Source: Melampsora larici-populina 98AG31 (lineage: Eukaryota; Basidiomycota; Pucciniomycetes; Pucciniales; Melampsoraceae). From it: 64,000 nt of DNA. The translations under genes and the position numbers were made by a program. The notes under the pieces were generated by a model, which did no database searches, was not told the DNA's origin, and saw only the letters and a program-made list of their open reading frames with translations. Each line of letters begins with the position of its first letter. The first letter of the stretch is position 1. The stretch is taken from contig NW_006768780.1 in the NCBI RefSeq assembly GCF_000204055.1, positions 646,044 to 710,043 on the forward strand, written 5' to 3'. Of this stretch, positions 1 to 12,191 are shown piece by piece.

Positions 1-1323
1 TGAAAGCTGTTGAAATCTGTGCTTTCCTCACCAGCTCAAAATGACTTTCTTCTTGTTTGGTAGGTATCATAGAATGCACTTCAATGTCTTCCTTCTTACT
101 ACGTTCCATTGCGTCCACAAATATGTTCAAATCAAGTTCTTCTGCCATTAATCCCTCTGTTAAATGTTCAGGTATCTCGTGTAAATATCCCCAAGTTCCA
201 TGAAACATTCTTGAATGAACATCTACACTTTTTTCATGTACTCTTGCTTCAATATCAATGTTGTCAACACACCAAAATGGTCGAATCTTGTAAGACTTAC
301 AACCAATGTCTCTAATCTTTTTCTCCGTGGCCTTCTTCAGTGTATCCATAGCTTCTAAAGCTGTCTTTCTAGATGAAGTTATGCCAAGAAAATGAAGGTA
401 GTCATTGACCTTATGTGTGACTCCACACGCAAGAAAAGTCATCGAATTTTGAAGCTGTAAGCCACAATGTCGGCGATTGCAGGCAAAAGCAAGCATTGAA
501 CAGAGCATTACGGGAAGCTAGACATATTTTTAAAAAGACAAGAAATTATCAATCAATAGAGTAAGTATAACTACAAAAACATGCTGTTAGTACATACCTT
601 CTTCATGCGATGTGCTTCCAATTGCTGATTTGACTGTCCCATGATTGTTGTAGACTCAAAGAACTTGACACCCTTGGTGTCCTCGACTTGGCTAAAAGTG
701 TTTGCTTCAGGTTCTTCAAGAGGGAAGTCATCGTCATGGTCATCTAAATTCTCCTTCATTGCTTTTCTCTTTGCCCTTTCCTTTTGTCGGATATCTCTAG
801 CGTGTTCCAGTTTGGCCGATACGAGTGAATGCAAAAAAGGCATATTTGATTCCACTAAGGTATCACGCCGTTGCTCTTCTTCTTTTGAAAAGAAATCATG
901 TGTAATATTCTTTGAGTTGTGAAACATTCCATGTGGTGGATCTCCACTCGGCAGGTTCTCTCTGATAACGATCTCCTTTGCCTTGACATTGTGAAAAGAG
1001 ATTGTCAGTATCCATAGGCTTCAAAAAGTAATGAAGCTGCTCACCTGTTGTAAGATGAAATCAGACCATCTATCCAGGCCACTCAGCCGATCTTTACATA
1101 CCAAAGTCTTAAACCCTTCCAAGACCTCCTTTGTAGAAACCCAGCCGTTTTCTGTTCCCCAAGATGCACGTCGTCTTGCCACAGTTGGGTCTGTGGATGT
1201 CAACATGGCTTGAATAAACTTTTTAGCATCCAGTCCGACCAATCTGAGGTTCGTGCAGGTATCTTCGAGCCTATGTGGCAGGGGAGGCAATCCTTTCGAG
1301 CGTTTTTGAATCGAATCGGTCAT
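1..1323 (-). CDS. DUF6589-like fungal protein, 5' part (runs off the window start)
   Basis: Three exons can be read: 1323-1045, 981-598 and 517 to the window edge, joined by GTGAGC...AG and GTATGT...AG introns, all in phase 0. The start ATG at 1323 follows an in-frame stop. The N-terminal part has a basic WG..GW.ST block. The middle is a charged, coiled stretch rich in K, E and D. The last exon has a hydrophobic segment (LPVMLCSMLAF) and then an FWCVDNID core with FHGTWGY. This order resembles the large, multicopy DUF6589 family of basidiomycetes; the family name is from memory of its pattern, not a search. Function is unknown, and the family's copy number suggests a link to mobile DNA. The gene is incomplete here; the C-terminal part lies outside the window. 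Confidence 0.55.
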
Positions 1324-1552
1324 TTGGGATTGTATTTTTCAATGAATTTGATCGCATTCCCAACCAACAATGTTCTAGAGACGTTGCTCTTTGGTACGTT
1401 TCATTTCACCCTTTCTCTCCCATTCCTTCAGTCATTTCACCGTTTCAAATCTCAATGGAACTCGATCGTTCCAGTTTCCAACTTCTTACACTGTGTCAAA
1501 TCGAAATCTGAGATGTATATGTCTTATGTAACACCTCGCAGCAAGTTCAATT

Positions 1553-2153
1553 TCCAGATTTCTGGATCACGTTGTTTTCAGTGTTGAGAAAAAAAAAGAA
1601 CAAAAAACAAGAGCAAAAATGTGAATAGAGAGAAAGATGTGGAAGAAGCAGGCGCTTCATAATCTCCACTTTTTTCTAAACAGAAGATTGAGGGAAGCTG
1701 GGGTAAAAAGACATCCCAGTTTTCCCCTACTAAAACTCTCAACCTGCCACGCGAGAAGTCTGGGGTAGGGAGTAAGTCCCTCGTGCCTCGGTCATCGCTT
1801 GCTATGTATAAACCCCGGCACGATGGGACTTAGTTAAGTTTGGAATCAAGCCGCAGTCTCTCCTCCAGATTTCTGGATCACGTTGTTTTCAGTGTTGAGA
1901 AAAAAAAAGAACAAAAAACAAGAGCAAAAATGTGAATAGAGAGAAAGATGTGGAAGAAGCAGGCGCTTCATAATCTCCACTTTTTTCTAAACAGAAGATT
2001 GAGGGAAGCTGGGGTAAAAAGACATCCCAGTTTTCCCCTACTAAAACTCTCAACCTGCCACGCGAGAAGTCTGGGGTAGGGAGTAAGTCCCTCGTGCCTC
2101 GGTCATCGCTTGCTATGTATAAACCCCGGCACGATGGGACTTAGTTAAGTTTG
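1553..2153. repeat. tandem duplication of a 290-bp repeat with a hairpin end
   Basis: Positions 1553-1842 and 1864-2153 look identical or nearly so, with a period of 311 bp and a 21-bp spacer (1843-1863). The right part of each copy holds an imperfect inverted repeat: taagtccctcgtgcc, then ggcacgatgggactta, ending in ttagttaagttt. The same acttaactaag motif recurs in the hairpin at 17403-17507. The near identity implies a recent duplication. It lies upstream of the DUF6589-like start (1323) and just before the disrupted ORF at 2269. Confidence 0.85.
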
Positions 2154-2268
2154 TCTAAACACCAGGAACAACAGCCATTTTTTCGGGATTTTTTGCCCTC
2201 CTCCTGACCGCTCAATATTTCTGTAGATCACTATTTGCGTTTTCTGCCCGGAAAACATTATATTTTTT

Positions 2269-2868
2269 GTGGTGTTACCCATTCAATTCGCAAGATCCTT
2301 TCAACACTCAAAAAGCCTTAAATGGATTTCAATAGGTGATCCGTTTCACAGTCGTCAATATTTTGAAGATCTAATCAAAGATCAACTTTGGCCTAAAATG
2401 AAAAAGTTTGAATTACCAGGTTATCAACAAACTTTTCTTTCTCAAACTGACTTTAAATCTTTACAGACCGTGTGTCAAGAACATGGTATTGAAATGTATT
2501 TTTGTGGGAAAGTTTTTGATGCTGATGCAAAGGATCATGTTGGTACAGTCAACTCTCCATAAAGGCATACCTTTTATGGGCATAATCCCTCTAAATGCAT
2601 AGGTTTTTACGGAGTTTTTTCCCGCCAAAATGAGATTTGCCAGCCAAAACAAGATTTGTAAAGGCATATTCCTCTAAATGCATAAGAAAACTGCCCGCCA
2701 AACTGTATGCCATTAGAGAGAGTTGACTGTAATGGTGGGATGTTTGATCTAGTGGCTTCTTCAGATGAGGATCAAAGTGAATCGGATGACTCTATGTCTT
2801 GGGATGATGAGAATGATGATGATGAACCAGAAGAGTATGATGGGTATTATGAGGATGATCCATATTAA
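2269..2868 (+). pseudogene. unrecognised ORF interrupted by a 184-bp TA-target MITE
   Basis: The frame opens near 2269 without a convincing ATG, so a 5' exon may be missing or lost to the tandem repeat just upstream. The first part (to about 2543) encodes a soluble-looking stretch with a GDPFHSRQYFEDL segment. The frame enters the MITE at 2546 and stops at 2560-2562. If the MITE and one TA copy are ignored, the frame continues exactly through 2732-2868 into an acidic tail rich in D, E and Y that ends at TAA (2866-2868). I do not recognise the family. It may be a pseudogene, or the element may be spliced out. Confidence 0.5.
2546..2729. mobile_element. Tc1/mariner- or pogo-type MITE with TA target duplication
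   Basis: A 184-bp insert flanked by TA (2544-2545 and 2730-2731). The ends are cagtcaactctc on the left and its complement on the right. Similarity continues inward through a ggcatac block, giving a TIR of about 25 bp with mismatches. The CAGT start plus TA duplication is the hallmark of the Tc1/mariner/pogo superfamily. There is no coding capacity, so it is non-autonomous. A related element lies at 33314-33486. Confidence 0.8.
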
Positions 2869-3692
2869 TGTTTTGCTTCAATCCATGATCTGTATTAATT
2901 TTGATTCAGGTGACAGAAGCCTTTTGAAAGGTGCATGGTTTACATACTTCATTTCAGCCCTGACATGTTGTTCAACACACACAAGGCACGCACTGCTCAC
3001 CTCAGAATTCTCCAATTTGTTTCTTCCTTCTCTTTGAATTTGTTTTTTTGGCGAGAACTAGTTGACCCTCTACATGGTGCATTTAATGAAGCATAACATC
3101 TTGAGGGATTTTCCAATGAGCTCGAGCCCAAGACAAACATCTGGTCACATTACTATGTCAAACAATAGTTTGAAGCAGCTTGAAACATGACATCCATCCT
3201 AAATAAGGTCAAGAAAGCCAAATTTTTAATCTTAGTGTGTTGATCTTGTGAGCAGGTAGAGTGAGAGTTTTCTAACCTATCTAAAGGTGAGTACAGCCTT
3301 CCATCAACAGTCTTTAGTCTACAAAAATCGAGAAGCTCAAAAAGGAGACCATAGTCTAGCGCCAAGCTAAGGTGGAGCACTTAAATGAGTCAGTGTGCAA
3401 GACGAAGAATCAGAAAATGCATGGCAACTCAGGTTGGTGCTTTCACAGCATAATTTCTACCACTTTCATTTAATCAGATCATCCAAAAGGGTAATGGCAA
3501 TTTTCCATTAGACAAATCACTGGCACCATAAGAAGTTTGAGCTACAGATCAATCAATCCTCACAATCTCATCACTTTCATTTGCTTTTTAGTTTATCTTT
3601 TCATTCTCACAGATGTACTTTGAAATCATATTCTAAAAAAATTTGATATGTATATATATTGTATCTATCTTGCATGACAACTTTAAGTTTTA
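2869..3692. other. intergenic stretch, no gene seen
   Basis: AT-rich DNA between the disrupted ORF and the 3' end of the pyruvate carrier gene. Small ORFs on either strand show no splice structure or family resemblance. The minus-strand 3'UTR of MPC2 presumably occupies the part next to 3692. Confidence 0.5.
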
Positions 3693-4578
3693 TCACTTTA
3701 ATGTTTCTGAAGTCTTTTCAAGTCCTTTACGATAACTAAAAACCAAAAAACCAAACCAATCAATAAAGAAACCTCAACCAATCTAAAAAGACTCAGATGA
3801 ATGACTTACTCCCAAATCCGATAAAGTTGAGTCAAACCAGTTGCTCCCACAAAACAATTCACACTTGCTAATGAATAATTCACAGGTGTGATCTAAGATT
3901 TGAACCCGAAATAAAAAATGTAAGATCAGTTTATGAAGATAAAATCAAAGTGTGGAAATTCTGGAGGGAGTATGTATTTTTTTGGTTGGTTTGGAAGGAA
4001 AAAATGACGTACTACGAATGAGTATCTGACCCAAATCAAACCTGTAGCTGCCAAAGCTATAAAAAACAAATCACACAAAAAACCTCAATCAATGTTTTTT
4101 TAGAACAACTCTTTTTTGATTTTGAAGACTTTTAAACCAAGAGCTTTGAAAATAGATTCTTCTAATTGAATTTTCGAAAGGAATCTTTTTTTACCAATGT
4201 TTTGAGAAAGAGATAATTTTTCAACCGGTCTACTTAAGTCTTTGATACCTGCAATCACTAATCCCCATTTAAACATTGGAGCCCAAAAGAAAATCGTTCT
4301 ATACAAAATTATTCCAAAATCCACAAAAAAACAGAAAAAGAAATCTTGGTTAGTTTGCCAAGTCGATTGAAAAGGTTTTGGAAGAGAAAACGTGATATGT
4401 TTTTTTTGAAAGACTCAACTTTGGACCTTTGAACATTTCCATTTTTCAAAAGCAAAAACAAAAGGTTTAATTGTTTTTTTTCTTTTGTGGAATGGGAAAT
4501 GAGGTTATGAAGAGAATAATGACCTGCTGGATGGTTTAGGAATTGATTGAATTTTGAAGAAACTTGTGAGGTAGCCAT
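3693..4578 (-). CDS. MPC2: mitochondrial pyruvate carrier subunit (MPC2 type)
   Basis: Subunit of the heterodimeric inner-membrane carrier that moves pyruvate into the mitochondrial matrix. Six exons: 4578-4524, 4426-4420 (only 7 nt), 4298-4195, 4056-4013, 3892-3810 and 3735-3693. They sum to 336 nt, giving 111 aa in frame throughout. Visible family motifs are HPAGPKT at the N-terminal amphipathic helix, FFWAPMFKWGLVIAG (first membrane segment), RPVEKLSLSQN, ATGLIWVRYSFVITPVNYSLA (second) and a final segment ending in YRKG. The microexon is needed to join HPAG to the FFWAP exon in phase and rebuilds the conserved GPKT. The second intron has an actaac branch site. The gene is divergent from the CDK11 gene with 202 bp between the starts. 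Length fits the family (about 110-130 aa). Confidence 0.88.
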
Positions 4579-4780
4579 TCTTGAGTTGGATTGGTTGTTG
4601 TGTTGGATTGATCGATTGAAGATTGAGACTGAGAACAGTTTGGGGTGAAGTGTTGAGGTTAAGTACTTAAGATTAAATGCTTAAGGTTAAGTACTTAAAG
4701 TCGAAGTTGAATGCTTGAATTGGTTTTTGATCGCAACAACTTCAACAACAACTTCCAATCCGAACCCATTCGACACCAAA
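4579..4780. promoter_or_regulatory. bidirectional promoter between MPC2 and the CDK11 gene
   Basis: Only 202 bp separate the two start codons, so both promoters must lie here. The centre (about 4655-4720) holds the palindrome ttaagtacttaa twice, plus related atgcttaa and atgcttgaat blocks, all spaced at roughly 17-20 bp. Such clustered palindromes could bind a dimeric factor. No clear TATA box is visible for either gene. Confidence 0.55.
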
Positions 4781-6675
4781 ATGTCTTCAAACGGTCAGTC
4801 AAGCACTTCTAATCCACTCTTCCATTTCGATTCCATTTTCTCTTTACTTCAAATACCACCATGAATAAATACGTATGAATCCCAGCTCGTCCAAAAAAAA
4901 TCAGTTCACACTTTACACACATTCATAGTCTCTTCTGTTTCAAACTTACGTAGATCAAAATGGGATGATTCACCACGAGGATCAGAAGAAGAAACAGTAT
5001 CAAAGGATCAAGATATCAAAGCTAGACCTTCTAAAAGATCACGTCAAGCTGCTTTTTCTGATTTGAATATTTCAAACAAACTTAAACAAACTCGTTCGGC
5101 TTTGAACTCAAACTCGGTTTGTTCTGGTTCATCTAACACCAGTAGGAATGAGATGGTCCAGCAGGGGGAAGGTTTGTTGGGTTCGGTCGGTTCTGGGAAA
5201 ATGAATGGGGCTTCTGGTCGTCCGACTCGATCTCTTCAGTTACGCCATTCTCATCCTACAATCCAAGGATGTAGATCGGTTTACTGTTACGAAAGGTAAA
5301 TTGAACCTAATCATCATCTTCATCAAAAAAAGACTTGATAGATGAAATTGGAGACCTAATTATAACCTTTTTTCAAAATTGACAGACTAAATCATATTGA
5401 AGAAGGATCATATGGAGTAGTCTTTAGAGCAAGAGATAAAGAATCAAATGAGATTGTAGCATTAAAGAAGATCAAGATGGATCAAGAAAAAAATGGGTTT
5501 CCGATCACTTCTTTAAGAGAGATTCATACCTTGATGATGGTTCAACATCAAAACATTGTAAATGTTAGAGAAATCGTAGTGGGTGATACCTTAACCCAGT
5601 CAGTGATCTTTTGTCATTCATTTTCCAAATTAAAATTGAACTTGATTGAGTATTTTTTTTTGGGGGGGGTTTTGGGGATGATAGGATATTTATTGTGATG
5701 GATTTTATTGAACATGATTTAAAGACACTTTTAACGACGATGAGAACTCCATTCTTATCATCTGAAATCAAAACGATTATGATTCAATTATTATCAGCCA
5801 CAGCTTGTTGTCATTCGAATTGGATAATCCATCGAGACATCAAAACCTCAAATATCTTGATGAACAATCGAGGCGAGATCAAACTAGCGGATTTCGGATT
5901 AGCCAGAATGTATGGAGATCCATCGATGGGAAACCTAACGAGATTAGTCGTCACACTTTGGTACCGATCACCTGAACTTTTATTAGGTTTAGATGATTAT
6001 CATCCATCTATTGATCTTTGGTCGATTGGTTGTATCTTTGCTGAATTGATCTTACGTGATCCGATCTTTCCTGGTAAAGGTGAAATCGATCAATTAAATC
6101 AAATCTTTAGTTTATTGGGTAAACCTCATCAAGATAATTGGCCTGAAGTGGTGAAGTTACCGAATTTTAAAAGTTTAAATTTGATCCATTTACCTAATTA
6201 TTCAACACTTAGATCTAAGTTTAAGTATTTAACTGAATTAGGTATCGATTTGATGAATGCGTTGTTAACTTATGATCCTTCTAAAAGGATTTCGGCTGAA
6301 GACGCTTTACGTCATCCTTATTTTAAGTCAGTCTATTTTCATCGAATTTGGTTTCTTTGAATCGATGATTTGATTTGAGGTTCTTTTTTTGATGAAAAAT
6401 GTATAGTGAAGCCCCTTTACCTAAACATCCCAATGCCTTTCAATCATTTCCATCCGTAGCAGCAGGAGAAAAGTGAGTGAGAAGAAATAAAACTTAATTG
6501 AAAGCGAAAAAAAGTGAATGAAGTGAAACTGATCAGATTCTTTTTTGTGTGTTTTGTTTGGTATAGAATCAAATTTGATTCTCCTTCTGCACCTGGTGGT
6601 AGAAGGAATGATGATTATGATTTGATGAGTAATAGTACTGGAAATAAGAATGGGAAATATGAATTAGTTTTATAA
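4781..6675 (+). CDS. cyclin-dependent kinase of the CDK11 (PITSLRE) type
   Basis: Serine/threonine kinase of the nuclear CDK11 group, which works with L-type cyclins in transcription and splicing. Six exons: 4781-4797, 4954-5295, 5386-5598, 5685-6326, 6407-6472 and 6567-6675; total 1,389 nt, 462 aa, in phase throughout. The N-terminal 120 residues are low-complexity. The kinase domain follows: a glycine loop [11 protein letters not shown], the ATP lysine in IVALKKIK, the helix signature PITSLREI, the catalytic loop [17 protein letters not shown] and [12 protein letters not shown]. The C-terminal [10 protein letters not shown] segment after the kinase domain is typical of CDK11 rather than CDK10. 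The first exon is only 17 nt, with a GTCAAG donor; that junction is the least certain part of the model. Confidence 0.87.
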
Positions 6676-8467
6676 GTGAGAAATCGATATTTTGTTAGGT
6701 TTTTGGTTTCCTGAAATGGATACATATTAAGGGATCATTATGTGTATAGTGAATGGTGGTTTGGTTGGGTTTGGTTTCAATTGGTTTTTTGGTTTCATTT
6801 TGATGTTTAATTTTGATGTTTGTTCTGGAGGATTTTTTTTGGATTTATACAGATTTTGGATCCAGATTACAAAATATCAATAAGATGAATGATTCATGGA
6901 AACTTCTTTAGTTGAGGTTGAATCCAGTCTATGTAGAGCCTTGAAGTGATGGGTTGATTATCATGTTTTGTTCTGATTTATTGGATCAATCACTTGAAAG
7001 AATTTTCCGATCTAAGCTTGGCTGATAAAGGATGACTGTTTTCATACGAGTGTAGTAATCTCAAGTACCTCGATTGGTTTGTTATCTTTTATCAGAAGCA
7101 AGAAATCCTGACATCTCAAATGCATATTTGACCAACTGGTCTTGAAGTGAAATCATCAAGATACCTAAACTTCTTCCCTTCTTTCTTATGACTCATTACG
7201 ACTCATGATCTAGGGCAAGATCGAATTGAAGTTGTGATTATTTCGAATCAGTTTACTACTGATGTTGTCAGATGATGTTCTTTTTGCTCTCAAGTTGATC
7301 ATAAAAAGGTGAAAAAAATCGATATACCAGATAACATTGAATTACATATCAGGTTTGGTTACAGAAGGAGACATGGTATTCAGATGGAAGGTGTTTCCAG
7401 CTATGATTATCATCGATTGGAAAAGTACTCTGATTGGCATGACTAGGTCTCTTTCATTTCGCCTCGAACTCAAAAGCAAGAGGTCGATGACTCATGATTG
7501 CGACTATCGACTTCTCTGGTTGATCTTCAATAGCACGAGCTCACACATGATATTGATGTGACTTTGATGCACGCCTGGTCAGCGCTCACAGTGACGAATC
7601 ATGGTTGGTGATTGTGAAGGATTGATGACTATGACAAGGGCGTAGCTGGCAACACACTTTCGGTGAATGTTGATGATGATGACTTGCGAGGTTGGAAACT
7701 GATATCGAGAACAAAGGGATCATAGATAGTAAGTAGTCCGTGGATATCTTTGCTGCTGGGTTTAGTGGATAGGATATCAAGATCCAAACAATCGAGTGAC
7801 TTGAATCTTGAGCTGAGGCTGAGCTCACCCTTGTCTTGTTATTTGTACAGAACGACCTTTGACAGCTCATCTTTCTTACCCTTTGTCTTATCACCACTAA
7901 CTGAGAACTGAATATGCATGGAGTCTAGTTAAGCACTCAACTCACTCTCCGCTGAGATGAGCTGAGGATTTGCCCTCAGCTTATTTCGTTAGAAGATAGC
8001 CTGGTGCTTCGTTTTCCATCCTCCCCAGATCTTTTCTCATTCCTTTGCATGCTCACCCCTAATATTAGATTTGTAAGATCCATCAAGAGAGTCTAAGGAT
8101 CAGTCTGAGTTCAACGGTCGAACACGAAAGTAGCTTCATCATCGCTGCTTTTCAAATGCAATTGAAGTCATAAGCCGTTTAGAATTTGCAAAAAGCCTTC
8201 TGTTCGTCCAATTTCTTTCTCTAACCGCCTTTTACTCATCTTCTCGAAAGCTCCCTTATGTTAAATGTCTCTGCTTTTACTCATTCATAAATTTATATTT
8301 ACGTTTTACAAAATATGAACCACCTTCGCTCACATAAATGAACAGCTCATATATACTTGCAAGTTAAACTTGAGTTATTCAAAAAGTTATTCTTCAACTT
8401 CCCTTATATATTTTATTTCATTCCTTTTCAAACTAGAAAATCTTCAAATCTTCATCCAACTAGGAAC
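6676..8467. other. intergenic stretch, no gene supported
   Basis: About 1.8 kb between CDK11 and PRM1. ORFs of up to about 100 codons occur on both strands near 7337-7897, but none has plausible splice sites, codon pattern or a recognisable motif. The pyrimidine-rich stretch upstream of 8468 probably belongs to the PRM1 promoter and leader. No transposon ends noticed. Confidence 0.5.
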
Positions 8468-11400
8468 ATGGCTATCTTTCGCATTCGTAGAAAATCTCCA
8501 TCAATCTCTTCCAATCGTCCTACCCTCCCACCATACATGTCAAGCCTTCCAATCAACCCAAACTCAAACTTGTCAAACAAATCAACTTTATCTAATCATC
8601 AACAACTTATGCCTTACCTTGGTTTACGAGCTAGAATCTCTTTAGCATGGTTGGCTTATCCGATCTTGATCATCATTTTGATCTTAATTCAACTTTTCCT
8701 TACACTAGGTTCAGTTGGTGATGGAGTATTAGATGCAAAACGTGATTTGGCAGCTTCTTGTGCTGGTTTTGAAGGAGCTGCTAGTGTGGCTGCAAGTATT
8801 CCTCATTTCATGGCTCAACAAACAAATGAGTTTATCGTCTCTAGTGCAGAAAATATTGTTCATGGTCTTGCCACCGTTTTGGACCTTTCTATTCGAGCCA
8901 TCGAAGCTATTATCTTGTATATCGTTGATACTTATAGATCTTTATACTGTGAGTACAGATTATTTTCTTACACTTATATTTTTTCAAAACTTACACTCAA
9001 TTCTTTTTTTTCTTTCGATTCTATCTAGTATGTCTTGCAGAATTTGTGGTTCGTGGTTCGTTGGCTCTGTTGATCAGTGCTGCAGAAGAAGCAGAAAAAG
9101 TATTTGCAGATGCTGTTTCCGGATTAAGGACTGCGATCCGTAAGTGTTTTTTTTGCTTCCAAATAAGATTTACACAATACCAAATTAACGAGATTTTTTT
9201 TTGTCTTTCATCTTTGAGCAGAAGCTACAATAGGTGGAGCCGAATCATTACTTTCTGATACGATCAAAACACTTGATAAGATTCCAGGGGTCAAGATTCC
9301 TCAACCTAATCTTCAAATACCTGATCTTACAGCTTTACAAAATGTGAAAGTTCCTACAGGTCTGAGTGATGCATTGACTCAACTTAATAGTTCACTACCA
9401 ACCTTGAATGAAGTGAGTACGATGTTTTCCAAATCTAAAACTACACGTCTATATTGACTCATGATCGAACTTTTTGTTTTTTTAGCTGAGAGACGCGTTA
9501 GATAAAGTCATCTCTACACCATTTGAGGCACTACGTGTCGAAGTTGCAAGTAACCTTAAGAATGCCACTATCGATCGTACCCTACTCAAAATCCCTCCGC
9601 GACAAACAGTCACATTCTGTCAGGTGAGCGAATTCAATAAGTTTATGTTTTGACTCGTATCTCACTAATGTCTTTGATCGTTGTTTAATTTTCTAATAGG
9701 ACCTAGACACCTCTTTTCTTGACAAAGTTGGCGACGTTATCTCATCCGGACTAAAACTCATCATTCTACTTCTCTGTATCGTCATCCTCATCATCTTTTT
9801 ATTCAATGTCTTCAAGGAAAGATTCCTGTACAAGCGTATGATCAATAAGGTGGATGAAGCTAGAGAAGTTTGGTTATATGGAAGTCAAGAAACATTCTCT
9901 AGTTCGAATCTTTTAGCATTCACTCACAATGTGTGAGTATTTTTTTTTCCGGAATTGTATAAAGAAATAATCTTTTTCTGATCAACTGATGATACATACA
10001 ATTTTTTTTTTCAGACAAAACCCATTTGCTTCTACTATGAATAATAAGCTTTTAAAGACAAAGACTCCAAAAAGTTATCGACTTCCTTGGTTTTTAGCTT
10101 ATATCACTTGGCCTTCAGCATTACTCTTTTTAGGATTCGGTCTTTTAGGATTTTTAGTTATTCAAGTCCAACTGTTTGCTTTACACGGTGTAAGACATCA
10201 AGCAGTTCATCAAGCAAACTCTGGTGTCAATGATATGACTAACCTCTTAGCCGATAAAATCAATGACCAAACCCGAAATGCGAGTGCAGCCTTTGCCGAA
10301 GACACCAACGCAGTGATTCTAAAATTTCAATCTGATGTCAATGACCATATGCTAGGATGGGCTGGAACCACCACCACCACTCTTAATAACACATTGACTA
10401 CCTTTTATGACGGTCTAACAACTGTCGTAAGCGATACGTTTGGCAAAACACCGCTCAAGGGACCTTCCTTAGAGTTACTGAACTGTTTGATAGGATCGAA
10501 AGTCGCAGGAATTCAGAGCGCTTTAACCTTTGTACACGATCATGCCCATGTTGAACTTCCAACTGTTAGTCCAACAGCTTTGATGATCAGTCCTAGTCAA
10601 ACGCAAGATTTAGTGGGATCTGTAGGATCTCCTCAAAATGATTCAAGCTCACAATCAAATCAAACAGAAGAACCATCTCTTGCTACACGGTTTGTTGATC
10701 GACTTATTAATCGATACACCAAGGCTTTACTTAAACAACGAGTCACTTATATCGCACTGTTGGCTTGTTATCTATTGGTGATTATTTTCGGTATCATCGG
10801 TGTGATTTGGGATATGTTGAAACATCGAAATCCAACTAGTTCAATACGAGATTCGATAGAAATTCAAGAAAATCAAATATCAAAACGTGGATTAGGATCT
10901 CAAAATCAAGTTGCTAAAGACTCAGAGTTTCATCCAGATCTAAGGAAATTGAATGGTATAAGAAATGGTAAATCTTTTAGTTTCTTACCACCTGTGGCTT
11001 TAGTTTCTTCTCCATTTTCTTCAATTCATAGTCAACCTTCTATTCAAGAAAGAGAAGAATCTATAGTTTCAAATCAAGTTGGATCATCATTTGATGAGAT
11101 TGATAACTTACCATCTCCTATACTTGAACCCTTCTATACACCTGAACCTGATCCATTTTATCCTTATTATCCTCCTTTATCTTACCCTCCTATACCTTAC
11201 CCTCCTATACCTTATCCTCCAGTATCTTATTCCGAACCAACATCAAGTTCTAATGATATGAATTCTTCATATCCTAATATCTATCAACAAACAGCAGGTC
11301 CAATCGATCCAGAACCATCAAACAATCGAGCCATAGGACTAGGAAGAGAAATTTCAAAATATAATATCTCTTATCCTAAAAATCCAAAGATTTTTAAACC

Positions 11401-11569
11401 TAAAAATCTTGAAATTAAAGAAATAAGAAAAGATCAATTCAAAGAAGAACCTAAGTCTAGATTCTCTCCTATTACTCCTTTGAGTCATGAAGGTAAATTG
11501 GTTTCTGAAGTAAAGAATGATCTTAGGAATCCATTCTCTACTCCTTTTGATGGACCTTTTGAACGTTGA
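8468..11569 (+). CDS. PRM1: plasma membrane fusion protein PRM1
   Basis: Multispanning membrane protein that helps plasma membranes fuse during mating and cell fusion. Six exons: 8468-8948, 9029-9139, 9222-9412, 9486-9623, 9700-9932 and 10015-11569; 2,709 nt, 902 aa, phase closes. Four hydrophobic segments lie near residues 58-80, 325-345, 409-435 and 629-651, with two large loops between that contain paired cysteines (an AASCAGFEGA segment and a TFCQDLD segment). This is the PRM1 plan, including the WLAYP first-helix region. The C-terminal tail after residue 651 is cytoplasmic-like, with a proline/tyrosine repeat (YPPIPYPP...) near residues 760-785. An ATG at 8468 is preferred because the first helix follows at the usual distance. 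Confidence 0.85.
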
Positions 11570-12191
11570 AGATACTCATCAATTTTTCTTCTCTTCGTCT
11601 TGTGAGAGTTCTTCTTACTTGTGATTTGTGATTTTGATTGATTTCTACTTTGATTTTCTTGCACAGTATGTATCTTGAAGTGATTAATCATTCAAAGATG
11701 GATATTTTATTTTTAGTTTTGTTTCTTGTCTTTGGTTTTATTTTCTTCATTCTTTGTAACCTCAAATTGAATTGAATTCTTAATTTTTATAGAATAGTAT
11801 ATAGACAATTCTTTTACCTTCTATTCTCTTTGTATCTCGTAAAACATCAATTATTCATGTTAATAAGAATTTTTTTCAGCATAACTTTTATTGACCCCTC
11901 ATATGGAGCACGGTGTCTCATATCTCTGTGCGAGTTTATGATTCCTTGCTTGATGTTTATGTGTTGCATCAAGACTTTGTCCAGCCAAGCGTGAAAGATG
12001 ATTGAGGAATGATGGATTCTACTTATAAACATATTATGCCAGTACAGAGCAGTCTATGCTTCTATGTAGTGTACATACGCTGCCTTTGTTTCACATCGGA
12101 TCGTCAAGACGCGCGACTTCGAGCCAGCCATTATCATTAACGAAACATCCAACCATCTTCATATAAAGCTTCAATACAAATCAATCCATCC
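11570..12191. other. intergenic, PRM1 3' flank and TAF13 promoter
   Basis: T-rich 3' flank of PRM1, followed by the upstream region of TAF13. No ORF with support and no repeat ends were seen. Confidence 0.5.

Noticed and set aside
7337..7897. ORFs of 74 and 103 codons between CDK11 and PRM1
   Set aside because: No splice signals, signal peptide or family pattern; composition is like the flanking intergenic DNA.
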